Below, in pieces: positions 11,377-23,593 of a stretch of DNA of 64,000 bases. The stretch's first letter is position 1; every line of letters begins with the position of its first letter. The translations under genes were made by a program, and so were the position numbers. This DNA is from Rhytidiadelphus loreus (lineage: Eukaryota; Streptophyta; Bryopsida; Hypnales; Hylocomiaceae): NCBI GenBank assembly GCA_947034895.1, contig OX344764.1, forward strand, positions 44,745,348 to 44,809,347. The letters are read 5' to 3'. The notes beneath the pieces were generated by a model. That model was not told where the DNA came from. It saw nothing but the letters and a program-made list of their open reading frames with translations, and ran no database searches.

Positions 11377-12886
11377 TTAATCCCTAAAGTTTCTTGACTA
11401 TGTTTTCACCAAAACTGCTCCAAAATTGCCATTTCTAGTACAAGTACCAAATTTTAGGAAGAAAAACATTTTTTGACACATATAACCCTAGGATCTTGTA
11501 TTATGTTGGTTTGAGAAGATGTGGAGAAAATTTCAAAAATTTCCATTGTGTGGATTGCAAAATATAAGTGTTTGAAGTGAAAAAAAATCCTTTTTTGGCC
11601 CTGCAAAAAAACAAGTAGCTAGACTTCACAAGGTTACATTTGTATGAAAAAATGTCCATGTTGTTGTTGCTTCTTTAGATTCATTCTTTAAGGCAAGTTG
11701 GCTACATGTTGAAAATTTTCAAATCATTTGGAATTGTACAACATATAGGAAAATAATAGTAAGTAGAAAGAAATAGATAATGATTCAAAATACTAAATTG
11801 TTGAGAATTTAGTTATGGAATTTAAAAATTCCAATCTCGATAGTTGTAATGTTGCACTCCCTTCACCCCCAAATGATCTTCCTCTTGGCCTTAATTTTCT
11901 GTTCCAAAATGATCTTCTTGTTGTACTTTGTAACATTGCACATTGGTCAAATTCGGCTCTCAATTGCTATTTGGGACCAACAAAACAACTCCGAGTAGTA
12001 GTTTCCTCTCCATCCATACAATCGTTAATCAAAAGACAAATACAATGATCGAAGAGGTTGATCAACATTGTTCGTTCTTATTTTTTGCATCTCTTTGAGT
12101 GTTGCCTAATTGAAGGAGATGAAGCTTTGGGAGGCAAAACAAAGGTCCACACATGATGTTAGAACCATACTGACTACCTACAAAATGACAACCTCACACT
12201 CAACAATTAGGTACTCACTAGTACTCCTTGAAACTAATTCCAAAATTCTATTTTTCAATATTCCAAAATTGCACTTTGAAAAGGGCTCAAAAACTCAAAG
12301 TTTCTAGGATATTAGGAGTGCACTAAAGTCTATATATAGCACAAAATGTATTTTTAAAATGCTATTTTCAACCTTAATCCGAAACATTTTGTCCAACAAA
12401 AAGATTGTTTGGGGACAAAGGGAGTAATAAACAATCTTCATCCAATGATTTTATTTTTTTCCAAAAATATTGAAAATTGAGTTAAACAAAGGACTTTTAA
12501 GTTTATTTTAGAGTAGAGAATCTATAATTGTCCACAAACTAAAATTCCTCATAACTTTCATTTCATGAAAAAAAATGGAATGATTCAAAGCTTTCCAAGT
12601 ATATTCTAAATCTAGAAAACTAATTTCAAATTGTTGTTGTTGAAAAAAGTGAATTTTTCTTATCAACCCAGATTGCCCAACCAAGAAAAAAAACTACATA
12701 TTAAATAACACGGAGTAACTTTTTAGCCATGTAGTCAAAATTTATGAAAATTGTCAGGCCTTAAAGGTAAAACTTAGGCATATGTTGTGTGAAAATTTCG
12801 AAGAAAAAAAAAAAATTCCATTCATAGTGAGCTATCTGAAATTGCGGTGTTGCCAAAAAAACACAATTAGGTCCCTTAGGGGTTGA
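11377..12886 (+). repeat. family B TTAA-type element, split by a Stowaway-like insertion
   Basis: The left end reads TTAATCCCTAAAGTTTC and the right end GTCCCTTAGGGGTTGA. The inside matches the copies at 15408-16312 and, inverted, at 23594-25395: AAAACTGCTCCAAAATTGCC, GATTGCAAAATATAAGTG, TTGTATGAAAAAATGTCC, CATGTTGTGTGAAAATTTC. A separate element at 11857-12424 interrupts it. No protein was recognised, so the element appears non-autonomous. Confidence 0.65.
11857..12424. mobile_element. Stowaway-like MITE nested in the family B copy
   Basis: The ends are CTCCCTTCACCCCCAAATGA and, inverted, CTCCCTTTGTCCCCAAACAA, the Tc1/mariner Stowaway pattern (CTCCCTCCGTCCC). The right side is followed by TA. 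The inside is homologous to the element at 40095-40650 (AGACAAATACAATGATCGAA, TTTGCATCTCTTTGAGTGTT). It encodes no transposase. The host family B sequence continues on both sides, so the insertion is younger than that copy. Confidence 0.72.
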
Positions 12887-14353
12887 TTTTTCCAAGTTCT
12901 TCTTATCAATAGCTATGTAAATGTCTAGACAATGCCTTTTTTTTTTTGGGCTCCTCATTCAATCCAATAAACTCATTGATCTCCAAATCCAACACTTCCA
13001 TTTCGTCAAGGGACTCATGAAATTGTCATTGAAAAAGGTGTGTATATCCCTCCACACAATCACCATGTACCCTCCCCCTCTCCTAAGATAAACCATTGTC
13101 CATGTGTGCAAAAAGTGAGGGCGAGTATATGCAATTTAGGGACAACCAATCAAACCATATCACTAAAAACAAAGATAGGTTTGCTCTTGCAATAGCCTAC
13201 TTGACCAAAAGCTCCTATTTGAAATACCAACAAAATAAAAAAATAAAAAGTTAATTGTCACTTGATATTACACCGTAGTGTAAATGCAACAAAAACGACA
13301 GATGTAAACTCACCTAAATAGAACCCTCTTCACGACTTGCCCAAAATCCATCAAAGATGGTGAAGTCATGATCAAAGATGATGAAGTCTTGAAGTTCCCA
13401 CTACCCTTCATTGATGTCCCAAAGCCATGATCCCAAATCTTCACCCTCCACCCCTCCCAAGCACAATTTGCCGAGGCATTTGTAATTTTTGTCTATTATT
13501 TTTCTTTCAAAGGGATTTATTTCAGTGGTCAAACATAAATTTGAATTTTTGTGTACCTATTCAAAGTCCTTATGGATGCACCTTCAATGATAATAATTTT
13601 CAAGTCCTAATTATAAACCAGTGCAAAAGTAAGAAACCGACTTTTTCAAAAACAGAGTTTTGCAGGGCCAGACTGCCGGTTCCATTGAAGATGCTCTAAC
13701 TTAAAGCTCAAGTTTGCATGACCCGAGGGGGATGGTGGAGTAGAAAATATCTGCAACAAGTCTGCTACAGACTGACAGACTCCGATCACGTTAAAATTCA
13801 AGTCAAGATTGAAAGGTCATGGTCTGCGGACTTCTGCAACTCCGGCTTTCTCCGCGCCCAACCGGGTGCTTTGGGTGAAGGGCACGTTCCGTCGGCTCTT
13901 CTCCGTCTAAGCTTACTGTTACGTTAGTCTAGACTATTGGAAGTAACTTAATCTCACTCTGAAACTGAACTGTAGGATGCGAGTGAGGGTGCAGTAACTT
14001 AAGGGACGTTATGTCGGTGCATGTGAAATCGTTGATTGCGGAATTGTGAGATTTTCATTTTTCATTTTTATGTTGGAAACAAAATTGACAATGTTTGTAC
14101 GACTGCAGGCAATTGTGCAGTGGGTAAGGTAACAGCTACACCTAAAATCACACAAATAAGCAATTCAGTATGGTTCCCATTATTATATTGGAGTTTTTTT
14201 TGTGGGGTCATGTTGGTAGTGAAAAGGGGATTCTAGATCCTCTTAGAATGCGATTTTTTGGACATCGTATGGATAAACTACGAATTTTCAAAGTGTTGAA
14301 AATAGGTGTTTTTAAAAGCGCTTGTAGAGTCTCATGAATAGTGGGAGTACATT
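12887..14353. other. intergenic DNA with a GC-rich patch at 13700-13930
   Basis: Mostly AT-rich. The patch at 13700-13930 is richer in GC and holds a 69-residue frame (13718-13927) without a recognisable domain or partner exon. At 14225-14350 a phrase (GGATAAACTACGAATTTTCA ... GTAGAGTCTC) recurs in diverged form at 37780-37905. Confidence 0.35.
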
Positions 14354-15299
14354 TTAACCCCTAAAGGACCAAGGCCTTTTTTCTGCCAGAAAACACTCAA
14401 AACTGCCATACCTATAGCAAGGAGTAAAAAAAATTAAAATATTGTTTTTTCCATATCTAACCATAGGATCTTACACCTAACTAGTATGAGAGTGTGTGGA
14501 AACAATTTCAGAATTTTTGACCGCTCAGATTGCAAGATATTTGTGTTTAAAGTGGAAAAGCAAGTTTTTCAGCACACTGCGGGACTAGATTTTTTGACTT
14601 TGAACATTTTTAACTTAAACTTTGTGCACTACAAAGTTTTGAGCTTTAAATCTTTATAGTGGAGAATTGAGTTGAGAGTCTAGGTAAGAAAAAAAAATTC
14701 AAAAAAAAGTTAATTATCATTCTTAAGAAAATTGTTAAGTAGAAGTAGGTATGAGATAGAAGGAAAATCTAAAATATTCATATATTTTAGATGGAATTAA
14801 AATGCACTAATCCCAATGGTGAGATTTTTCTAGCAAGTAAATCAGACCATGCATTAAAAAAAAATTTGAAAAATTTGAAAAATTGCATTCAGAAATGAAT
14901 CCTACAAGTTATTTTTTCCAAGAAGATGCTCTAACTGCCCGAAAAAAAAGAAAAGGATGTCTATAACTTTCTCATTACATATCCAAATGAAATGAATCAA
15001 AGCTTTCCAGATAAAAAAATATATAATCTATGAGAAAAAATAATATTAAAAAGAAAATTCAAATTTTTGTCCATTTTTTTTCTTTGCCCAAGCTACCCGC
15101 CGTCCCCTCATTTGAGCTTATTTGGTCATAACTATTGTTCCCGGGCACCGATTATGAAAAGAATTATATTCCCATGAAGCTAATCAAATTTTCTACCTCC
15201 AAAAAAAGTTTCAAAAATTTAGGAGAAAATTTCAGCCCATAGGTATCTGCCTGAAAATGCATTTGTCCCTCGAAGGGACAATGGTCCTTTAGGGGTTAA
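14354..15299 (+). mobile_element. family A TTAA-bounded element with CCCCTAAAGGACCA inverted ends
   Basis: The left end TTAACCCCTAAAGGACCA (14354-14371) is a perfect inverted copy of the right end TGGTCCTTTAGGGGTTAA (15282-15299). The length without the TTAAs is 938 bp. TTAA is either the target duplication or part of the terminal repeat. The inside has no coding frame. A second copy with the same right end is at 23835-24741, and a fragment lies at 10640-10830. Confidence 0.78.
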
Positions 15300-15407
15300 G
15301 TAGGAATCTGTAGTGTGCGATTTTAGGAAGCACAATGTGATTTTAAATATAGTTACCTTAAGTTATTAGTAGTTTGCTCAACATGTAATTGTTACACTTG
15401 GACATCT

Positions 15408-16312
15408 TTAACTCCTAAATGTTTTTGGCTATGTTTTCACCCAAAATGCTCTAAAACTGCCATTTTTAGTACAAGTACCAAATTTTAGAAGAAAAAGAAA
15501 TTGAGGATACGTATACTTGTATGATCTTGTAGTACATTGGTTTCAAAAGGTGTGGAAAAAATTCAAAAAATTCCACCATGTAGATTGTAAGATATTAGTG
15601 TCTGAAGTGAGAAAAAAAATGGGGGGCTTTGTGAAAAATGTGACATTACAAGGTCACATTTGTATGAAAAAATGTCCCAAATGGTGGTGCTTCTTTGGAC
15701 TCATTCTTCAAGGTAAGTTGGCTATATACATGAAAATTTTCAAATCATTTGGAATCGTACAACATATAGGGAAAAAAAATAGTAAATAGAAAGAAGTAGA
15801 GAATAATTCAAAACACTAAATTTTTGAGGATTTATTTATGGAATTGAAAAATACCGATTCCTATGGTTGTACTACATGATTTTATTTTTTTCAAAAAATA
15901 TTGAAAATTGAGTAAGATAGAGGATTTCAAATTTTATTTTAGAGCAAAGAATCCATAATTGTCCACAAACTAATACTCCTTGTAACTTTCATCTCATTAA
16001 TCAAAGTGGAATGATTCAAAGCTTTCCACGCATATATAAGTCTAGAAAATCAATTTCAAATTTATGCTTTTAAAAAAAATGATTTTTTAAGAATTTTTTT
16101 GAGCTACCTAGGTTGGTGGCCAAATGTTGAAAATTACATATCATACTATGACTTTTAACCATGTAGTCAAAAGTTATGAGAATGTTGGGCCTTAAGAAAA
16201 CGTAGTCCACATGTTGTGTGAAAATTTCAAAGAAAAAAATAAAATTTCCATTTGTAGTAAGCTACCAAAAATTGCTATGTTGCCAAAAAACACAGCTACA
16301 CCCTTTAGGTAT
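15408..16312 (+). repeat. family B TTAA-type element
   Basis: The left end is TTAACTCCTAAATG. The right end (CACCCTTTAGG) has lost the final GGTTAA. This is the most complete uninterrupted copy of the family found at 11377 and, inverted, at 25395-23594. The 90-residue frame at 15517-15789 lies wholly in the repeat and is not conserved in the other copies. Confidence 0.62.
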
Positions 16313-16485
16313 TATTTTAGAAGGACAGGTTGATCACTGTAGAATCAATTATTCTCATATTATGATAATCATTTGCATGGAGAAACTCAACACCATTCAT
16401 TGGGAATCAATCTACTTTGCAAGACCTTTCTTTTTCACACAAAATTCCAAGGATGAATATTTGCATTTTAGTCCTACATAGAAGG

Positions 16486-16985
16486 CATTAGAAAAAGTTT
16501 GAGGCCTCCAGAGGGCCGCTCCACTGTGACAAACACAACTATTAAAGGAGTATTAGGGAGCCTATGAAAAGTATCAGCTTGGGTGAATATCGCCAAATGC
16601 AGTTAGATTCTATTCTAACACGTTATAAATAATAATTGCAGTGTACATGCTGATCAGAATTGTTTACTCCAGATTTGATTGAATATACTTATTCATCAAT
16701 GGCACAACTATATTCAAAGAAGAGTCCACAGTAAACAATTTAAATCTCCTCGTGCATTGCACCCATTTCTGACAGCTTTTCAAGTAAATCCACATTAACC
16801 AATCCTAATCAACAATTATTATTATAACTCTCCAATCACATCACTTTGCACTTTTCATATGGCAACTGAGTGAGAATAGGGGAAAAATATCCCTTTCCTC
16901 TTCAAAAGTGCAAATTAAATTAAATTCAGACCCCCCTTATCCTCTCCTGGAGCGGCCCTCCAAAGGCCCAACATTTTCTCAAATG
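16486..16985. mobile_element. MITE with GGAGGGCCGCTCCA inverted ends (family E copy 1)
   Basis: Left: ATTAGAAAAAG, then GAGGCCTCCAGAGGGCCGCT. Right, inverted: GAGAAAATGTTGGGCCTTTG followed by GAGGGCCGCTCCA. The inverted ends run about 33 bp with mismatches. The inside is AT-rich without a coding frame. Other copies lie at 26889, 34880, 39167, 45994 and 55212. The target duplication was not resolved. Confidence 0.65.
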
Positions 16986-18056
16986 GATTCCCTATGATCA
17001 TCAATCAGACATTGAGTGTCTACAACGTCCTTCTAGGGTTAATCTCATCCTCAATTTAAGGACATTCTAGAATATCCTACATATTGTTGCAATATCATTG
17101 TTTGTACCATCCTTACCTTATATTAAAATTATGTGACTTGTAGTGTAATTGTCTCTAAAGTAGAGTCAAGCACAAAAAGATCCATTCTTCATGGAGACAC
17201 TTCCCTATGCAATCAATATTTTAGTGAATTTTACAATTAACTATATCTTTTTGAAGGTATGAAAGAAAGACAAAAGGCATTAAATTTTGAGGCATTTCAA
17301 ACAAAGAGAAGTAATAATAAGAAAATTTAGAAATAATAAATTAAAATCATAGTTGGAAGGTTTCAAAATTTGTTGTAAATCAGCCACCACTTTAATACTC
17401 ATATGTTCTCATCTATAAGATGTTTTGCTTGATCTAAGGCACTTTCAAGTTCTAAAAGGCGGTTAAAAACTAAAACAATGTTGATGGATGTTGATGAGCA
17501 TGGCACATTGCTTAAAGAATTTTAGGAATAAAATTTGCTTGATAGGAGATAAAATGATGGTAGGACAATTGCCTACACGTCAAATTATATTACATTTTCC
17601 CCTTTCTCAATTTTTAGAATATATAGTTAATTCTAAATTTGGTGGAGAATTGACTCAGTGAAAAAGATCCAAGTAAGAAAATAGACTTTTTTGTCCACAC
17701 CTTTAGTCATAGTTATATTAAGAAGGTTAGAGTGCATTGAGAAGACATCAAGGCAACAAATTCTCCATTGCTGCCATTTTAATTTGGCCATGATGAACCA
17801 ATCCCTTGTTCATCCCCATCAAATCATTCTAGGGGTGTTTGTAAAATAAAAGCCCCCCTATTTTGTGCTTGATTCATTTATCTTCTACCCCCTCCTAGGT
17901 AGCTAATTTGGAGCCTCTATTCGGAAATATGAATTCAAAATTTGCAAAATTTATCATGTCATTCACATATGGCAAAATAAAAAATTTCAGCATTTTCCCT
18001 TAGAGACAAGCAAGGGGGTTGGGTCACCCCAACCTTTATTCCTTACATCAAGTGTA
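16986..18056. other. AT-rich intergenic DNA, nothing recognised
   Basis: No gene, RNA gene or element with clear ends was seen. Confidence 0.4.
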
Positions 18057-18311
18057 TAGCGCCCTCTAGAATAAGGTAACCTCTACAAAGTTTTGCACAC
18101 ACAGAAATCTGCTAAACCCATTAGTTTATTGAATATAGCTGATAATTTTTTAGCAAGTGAGTCATTGTTACATTCCTCAAAAATATCAACTTTCCAAATC
18201 TAAAAAAGTCTTTTTGAGATCAGCTTATTTGAGATAAGATAGGAGGTAGAATATGAAAAGATCACCATGCAATATAGTCACCAGGGTTACCTTACTTTCT
18301 AGAGGGCACTG
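18057..18311. mobile_element. small MITE, TA-flanked, AGYGCCCTCTAGAA inverted ends
   Basis: The left end TAGCGCCCTCTAGAATAAGG, then TAACC, is mirrored at the right by GGTTACCTTACTTTCTAGAG, then GGCACTG. TA lies on both outer sides (18055-18056 and 18312-18313), which fits a TA target duplication. It is 255 bp long and has no coding frame. Confidence 0.6.
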
Positions 18312-20404
18312 TACATTTGGTAAGTCATGATGCCAAGTCCAATTTTGAGCATCCGTGCCTCTCTTGAGTTGGCTGGTCAAACTGAGGTTACTCAGCTTAT
18401 TCATAATAAAGCTCTTTTTTCAATCTTAGCTCTTCGATTATCCTAAAAGTATAGATTCAGACACTGTCTAAGATTCAATGAACCTATTTTGACATTATGT
18501 CCAAGAATCGTATCCGAACCTGAAGACTAAGATCCAACAAAACGTACAAATTTGGACATCCGTGATACTGGGTATTGCTCCGTCTTCAAGATATGCACAA
18601 CTGAAGGACCTTTGATATGCCCATCTCAATAAGTTGGTGGTAAAAAACACAGTTCACAAAAATAGTCTTCAGGAAGAAAAGAAGCTTTCGAAACAGTTTG
18701 GAAATCCCTGCTTCTCTTTGGCTCCTGCTTACCGGGCTGTATGGTACTTTAACCGCGATTCACGTCTTGAATTTTCCATTAGATCCACAGAGAACAAACA
18801 AAACACCCCCAATATTTTAAAAGTATTTAAAAAAAATGAAGCTTGTAGGTAATCAGAGATAGAATACTGTGTGCAAAGAGTGACGAAAAATTCTCCTACA
18901 ACTAGATTTAGAAACCTGCCTTCGAAAGTCGGCAACTGGGAGTGAGTGACTGATTTGGGTGGACTTGACTACGCAAGTGCGAGAGTCTGATCGAGTAACC
19001 GTCCGACGATTCGGTTACCGTTGCAGGTCAAGCATCCGCCGCGCTCATTTCGATACCAGATTCAGAAGATCATTGCAGACGTCAAGGAGGATCGGAGCGT
19101 AGCCAGCTTCGTTAAATTGCAATTGGCACGATATATTCAGGAGCCAAAAATTGTGACAAATCTCTGTACTGTACACACAAGGTTCAAAATCAGGGACATT
19201 ATGGATTTATGTTTCAGAGTGGCCACCAATTGGTTAACGCCATATTGTAATTACGTAGCACGCAATTCGGGACGCAATTTTAGTTTTTTTTGAAACGAAT
19301 GAAACACTTTATTCCACAGCAAATCGAAAGAACAAACAGCCAAGCAATCACTGGAATTGTCGGGAATTACTGATCGATCCCCTACTCGATGATCGAGCCC
19401 TTACGCGACCCGCGTCCGTCGATCGACTTGCTTGGCATTGTCTGCACTGGCCGGTACTTGAGTGAGCTGAGTAGGTAGCACCAGCAAAAGGGAGCGCTTT
19501 CACTGTGGTCTCGCGTCATCGAGAAGGAAAAGAGGGTGTTTTGGGGGGTAAGAGTCTTAGCAAGTCCAAAATAATTTCAACACGAGTTGTTCTTTGGACT
19601 CTCCGGCAATATTTTATGAAAATTTAAAGGTTGAAAAGCATAGGATACTGACAAATGTCACTAGATTCTCTTTAAATGGACACCGTAGAAGCACAAAATG
19701 CTACAATTCCTATTGGTTTGCTTTACAAAATTCTTCAACTTTCATTGGTTGCACTTGAGAACTTGGGGTGAATTGGGGTGAATGTATGTGGCCATTCAAG
19801 GCCCAAATGTAGAATGTTGATTTTAGAAAGTGTTGGTTTTTTATATTCCTACCCTTATTCTCTTTTTGAGTGAGAGTACATTGTTGTACATGAACCACTT
19901 GCCAAACACAATTCACTTTTTTCCGACAATTCACTCTAGATTTATTGATTTTCTAAAAAATGATTGTTTGGATGTTATATAAGTGAGTTTTAAATAGACA
20001 CATGTGATTCTGGATACACATCAAAATTTTCAAGGAAATCCAATAGGATATGTTAGTCACACACTATTTACCTTGCACTCTCAAAATCAATGAGTCACTT
20101 AGTAAGCCATGGAAGGTTTCATGACTGATGAAATAACAAATTGAACTCAAGTCAAGTGCATGGTAATTGACAATGCAGTTCCAATTGACAATACAGTATA
20201 AATAGCCTAGAAAATTTTGCCTATTATTTAGGAAGAAATGTTCTTCTTGCAAATGTTGAAGAGGCTTGAAGGATCTCTATGGACTAGAGGTTTGAAGTCA
20301 TGAGAGTAAATTTTCCAACCAAATAATATCTTCAAAAATTGAGAAGATTAAGGAAAATAACTTTATACTTTAAATTCAATTTCCAAGGGATTAGAGAATG
20401 ATGT
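18312..20404. other. intergenic DNA with a GC-rich island at about 18900-19560
   Basis: The island is compositionally gene-like. A frame after a good acceptor (CCGTTGCAG at 19018-19026) reads VKHPPRSFRYQIQKIIADVK and continues to 19293. On the minus strand a 45-codon ATG frame (MTRDHSESAPFCWCYLLSSL ... GSIIE) runs through about 19390-19530. I recognise neither. It may be an unrecognised gene, a regulatory island or a relic. Confidence 0.3.
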
Positions 20405-20413
20405 AGACAACAC

Positions 20414-20995
20414 CCGGGGAGGACACTCCCTATGTTTTAGCAAACTACGTGCGGCGGAAAAAGTAAAACAAGTAATACACCTTAAAATTTAATTTCTTTT
20501 TCAAAAAAAAAATTATGGATAGATTTTACTACTTTATAAGTTTATGTTTTGAATTATTGGTATTTTTTTGTGCTAATAGTAATTAGTTATAAATTTTTGA
20601 AGAAAAAAGATACACTGTAAAGCTGAAAATAACTTTCACACCTCTATATTATATAAGAAAAAAAATTTGAAAAATGAAAAAAAATTTATATAGAATAGCT
20701 TTCTATTGAAAGTTTATTTTGGTTGAATATTGATGCAATAGTCATCTTCATGTGAGCTCTATAAATATTTTAGTTGGAGAACATGCCATTTTAGTTCATT
20801 TTTCAACCCTTTCTAGACAATATATCTTATGTTATTTGGAATTGAAATTTTTGTCAATAGAAACCTTTAGTCATTGTTAAACAAAGCTCAAAATTTTAGA
20901 ATGAAATTATAGTTTATTCAAGGTGAATTACATGAATTACTTTTTCCACCGCCGCACGTAGGTACCCCAAATGTAGTGAGAGTGTCCTCCCCTAG
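20414..20995. mobile_element. Mutator-like non-autonomous element with 9-bp target duplication
   Basis: AGACAACAC is repeated at 20405-20413 and 20996-21004, flanking a 582-bp element. Its ends are inverted: left CCGGGGAGGACACTC, with TACGTGCGGCGGAAAAAGTA further in; right, read inverted, CTAGGGGAGGACACTC, with TACGTGCGGCGGTGGAAAAA further in. A 9-bp duplication with long inverted ends is the Mutator-superfamily hallmark. No transposase is encoded. The GC-rich ends contrast sharply with the AT-rich middle. Confidence 0.8.
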
Positions 20996-21004
20996 AGACA
21001 ACAC

Positions 21005-22737
21005 TTTTGTCTATTGTAGCAAAAAAATGCACAAATTAATTGAAAAGAACTCACATGATGAATTTCTCTAGTTTAGAAAGTATATTAAATTGTAGATTGG
21101 ACACTTTTGTGTCCATGGTCTTCCATTTTACACTACTTTCGTGTCCATGGCTTGCAAGAACTAACCATCCCAAAACAAGCCATGAACCTAAAGACTTTCT
21201 CTACAACTTTTGGCTTATGGTCTTAAGAAGGCTTAAGGATCTTCTCACATGTGAATCTAATTCCTTTATAACTCAATAGTTTGGTGAAATATCTTTCCAT
21301 CTAGACAAGAGTATTTTTTGTGAGAACCAAAATTTTGAATATTTTATAGTTTCTATCCAACTTTAGACCCATCAAAGCATCAACACAATCAAAGGAAAAG
21401 TTGAGTGGGCTATTTACATGTACTCACCCATCAAGGCCAATTTTAAACACAATAATTCTACAAAATCCATGAGTTTTTCAAAGATACAAACAAGATAGGC
21501 GTGTGAAATAAAAACTAAATCCATCCTTTTTAGAAGTTGGAAAAAAGTAGGAGAAGTTTACTTTAATTATCCTAATAATTGAATTTGAGAATGTCATTCT
21601 TAGATTTTATCTATTCCTAGTTCTAAAATGTTCATATTTTTCAAATTTTACTTAACCACTAAAGCGTGGAGGCATATTTTCGGTGTAATTGTGAAAAATT
21701 GCCACTTTTTAGGACAGTGAGAAAAAAATGAAAAAAAAAGTTTTTTTTCAAAATTCAACTATACATATTTTTATAATACAAAGTGAAATTTTTTCATAGT
21801 GATTGATAATTCATAGTGTCATGTAATAAAAATATAATATTGTTATCCAAATACAATTTAATTGGCTAAATTTAGTTGATACATTTGTACATTACTTTTC
21901 ATGTCATTTCAATTCTTATTGATGTCAAATAATATTAAATACTTTTTCTTTTCTTTTTTAATTTGACACTTGTAAATGATATAATGAAAATACATTTATA
22001 TTTATTCTTAATAACTATATTCCAAAAATGAAATCTACTTGTGAAGTACATGGTATACAAAATTCAATACTTTGGTTCCAAAGATTATGTAATTATTTTT
22101 GGACTATATCTTCCAAAACCACTACACCATGATTTTGTCAAAAAAGCTAGTCTAATTAGAAAGGAGAAATTACATTTAGCAAAGGTGAATTATTTGTGGG
22201 TAGATGTGCTCATGGTTAATGAGACCTTCAAGTTTCAATATGAGAAGACTTACAACCATTCAATTATTAAATACAAAAATATTAAAACTTGAACATAGTC
22301 TATTAGCCCATTCTTTGATAACATCCTCTAAAAAGGTGACTATTGCTTGCCACATTTTTTTGTAAGGTCCAAACCCTCTTATGATTACAATTTAAACTCT
22401 ATTAAGTCAAATATCTACTAGATTTTTATGTTGACCAATTAGCTTTCTGAGATAGTGGAAGTTCAAAAAGTGGTCATAAAAATGACTTTGTCAAAGTCTA
22501 CAAAAATTTAAGGACATGTTCAATTGGTTGTTTGGAAGGTTGCAATGTTTTCTGTATTCCAAGTATCTTCTAAATGAAGGAGAGAAGAATGAATGACTTT
22601 CAAATGAAGAGTCAAGTAATTAAATTGAATTCCATCAGTTCTTTGTGCAAGTAAAAATAAATCGTTAGTGAAAGAAATAAGTCTTATAAAAAGATAGCTA
22701 GATTTGATCCAATAGTGCAAATAAAATAAGATATTTG
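21005..22737. other. AT-rich intergenic DNA, nothing recognised
   Basis: Short open frames only. No domain or clear repeat ends were seen. Confidence 0.4.
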
Positions 22738-23070
22738 GGAGGGGGGGGAATTTAAAAAAAAAATTGCATTCTAATGTGGGACATGAAGGTCATGTGATTG
22801 AAAATGCAATTTAAAAAAAAAATTTAAAAAAAAAAATTTAAAAAAAATTTAAAAAAAAATTTAAAAAAAAAAAAAAAAAAATTATATATATATATATATA
22901 TATATTTGGACATGGCATTTTAAATCGCATTTTTAAAAATTGCATTTTAAAAAACCCGCATTCAATCTAAAATGCAATTTGGGGGAGGGGATTTTTTTTA
23001 AATGTGATGTGGAACATGATGGGTCATATCAAAATGTGATTTTTTAAATTTAAAAAAAAAAATTATTTTC
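22738..23070. repeat. low-complexity block with poly-A, (TA)n and AAATGCAATTT words
   Basis: A G-run at 22740 is followed by repeated AAAAAATTTAAAAA words, a poly-A run at 22863-22881 and a TA dinucleotide run at about 22883-22905. The phrases GCATTCTAATGTGGGACATG and ATGTGATGTGGAACATGA at the two sides, and repeated AAATGCAATTT, hint at a degenerate element. Confidence 0.5.
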
Positions 23071-23593
23071 CAAAAAAGAATATTATATTTTCATTGAACT
23101 ACATCAAACTATTGGTCTAAACTCTAGAGTCTGACAACCCTCTTGAGGCCCCATTCTTTCTCCAATGTAAAACCTTACAATAGAAAGACTAGCCTAAAAG
23201 TTAAGAGAAACTGAAGGATTGCCAAGGTACTAATAATGAAGGTTTGGCTCAAAATAAATATTTGGACATGACAAGAATAGTGTAAAAAAGAAAGTATAAT
23301 TTTTGCAATTTAGTGCAAATTCTAACAATAGTAATAGCATTTAGACATAACTTGTATGTTTGTCTAGAGCGTGTCAGATTTGGGTGAGGAAGTGATATGA
23401 TTGTTAAGTGTTTGTTTTGGATTCTTTTAATATTAACGATTGTTTGTTGGTTGTGGACTTAGAGACTTCAATTTGCACCTTTGAATTCTACATACATTGG
23501 TCTCCATCATAATTCCCACAATCATGGTCTTACTGAAGTGAGGTTTCTCAAACACAATTTGGTGAGGAATACATAGAGGTGCAACATGAAGTT
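23071..23593. other. intergenic DNA, nothing recognised
   Basis: No gene or element with visible ends was found. Confidence 0.4.

Noticed and set aside
13718..13927. 69-residue frame in a GC-richer patch
   Set aside because: It has no recognisable domain, no splice context and no second supporting frame.
14354..14371. CCCCTAAA ends read as telomere repeats
   Set aside because: They occur singly as inverted ends of elements and never in tandem.
15517..15789. 90-residue frame in a repeat
   Set aside because: It is part of the family B element and broken in the copies at 11377 and 23594-25395.
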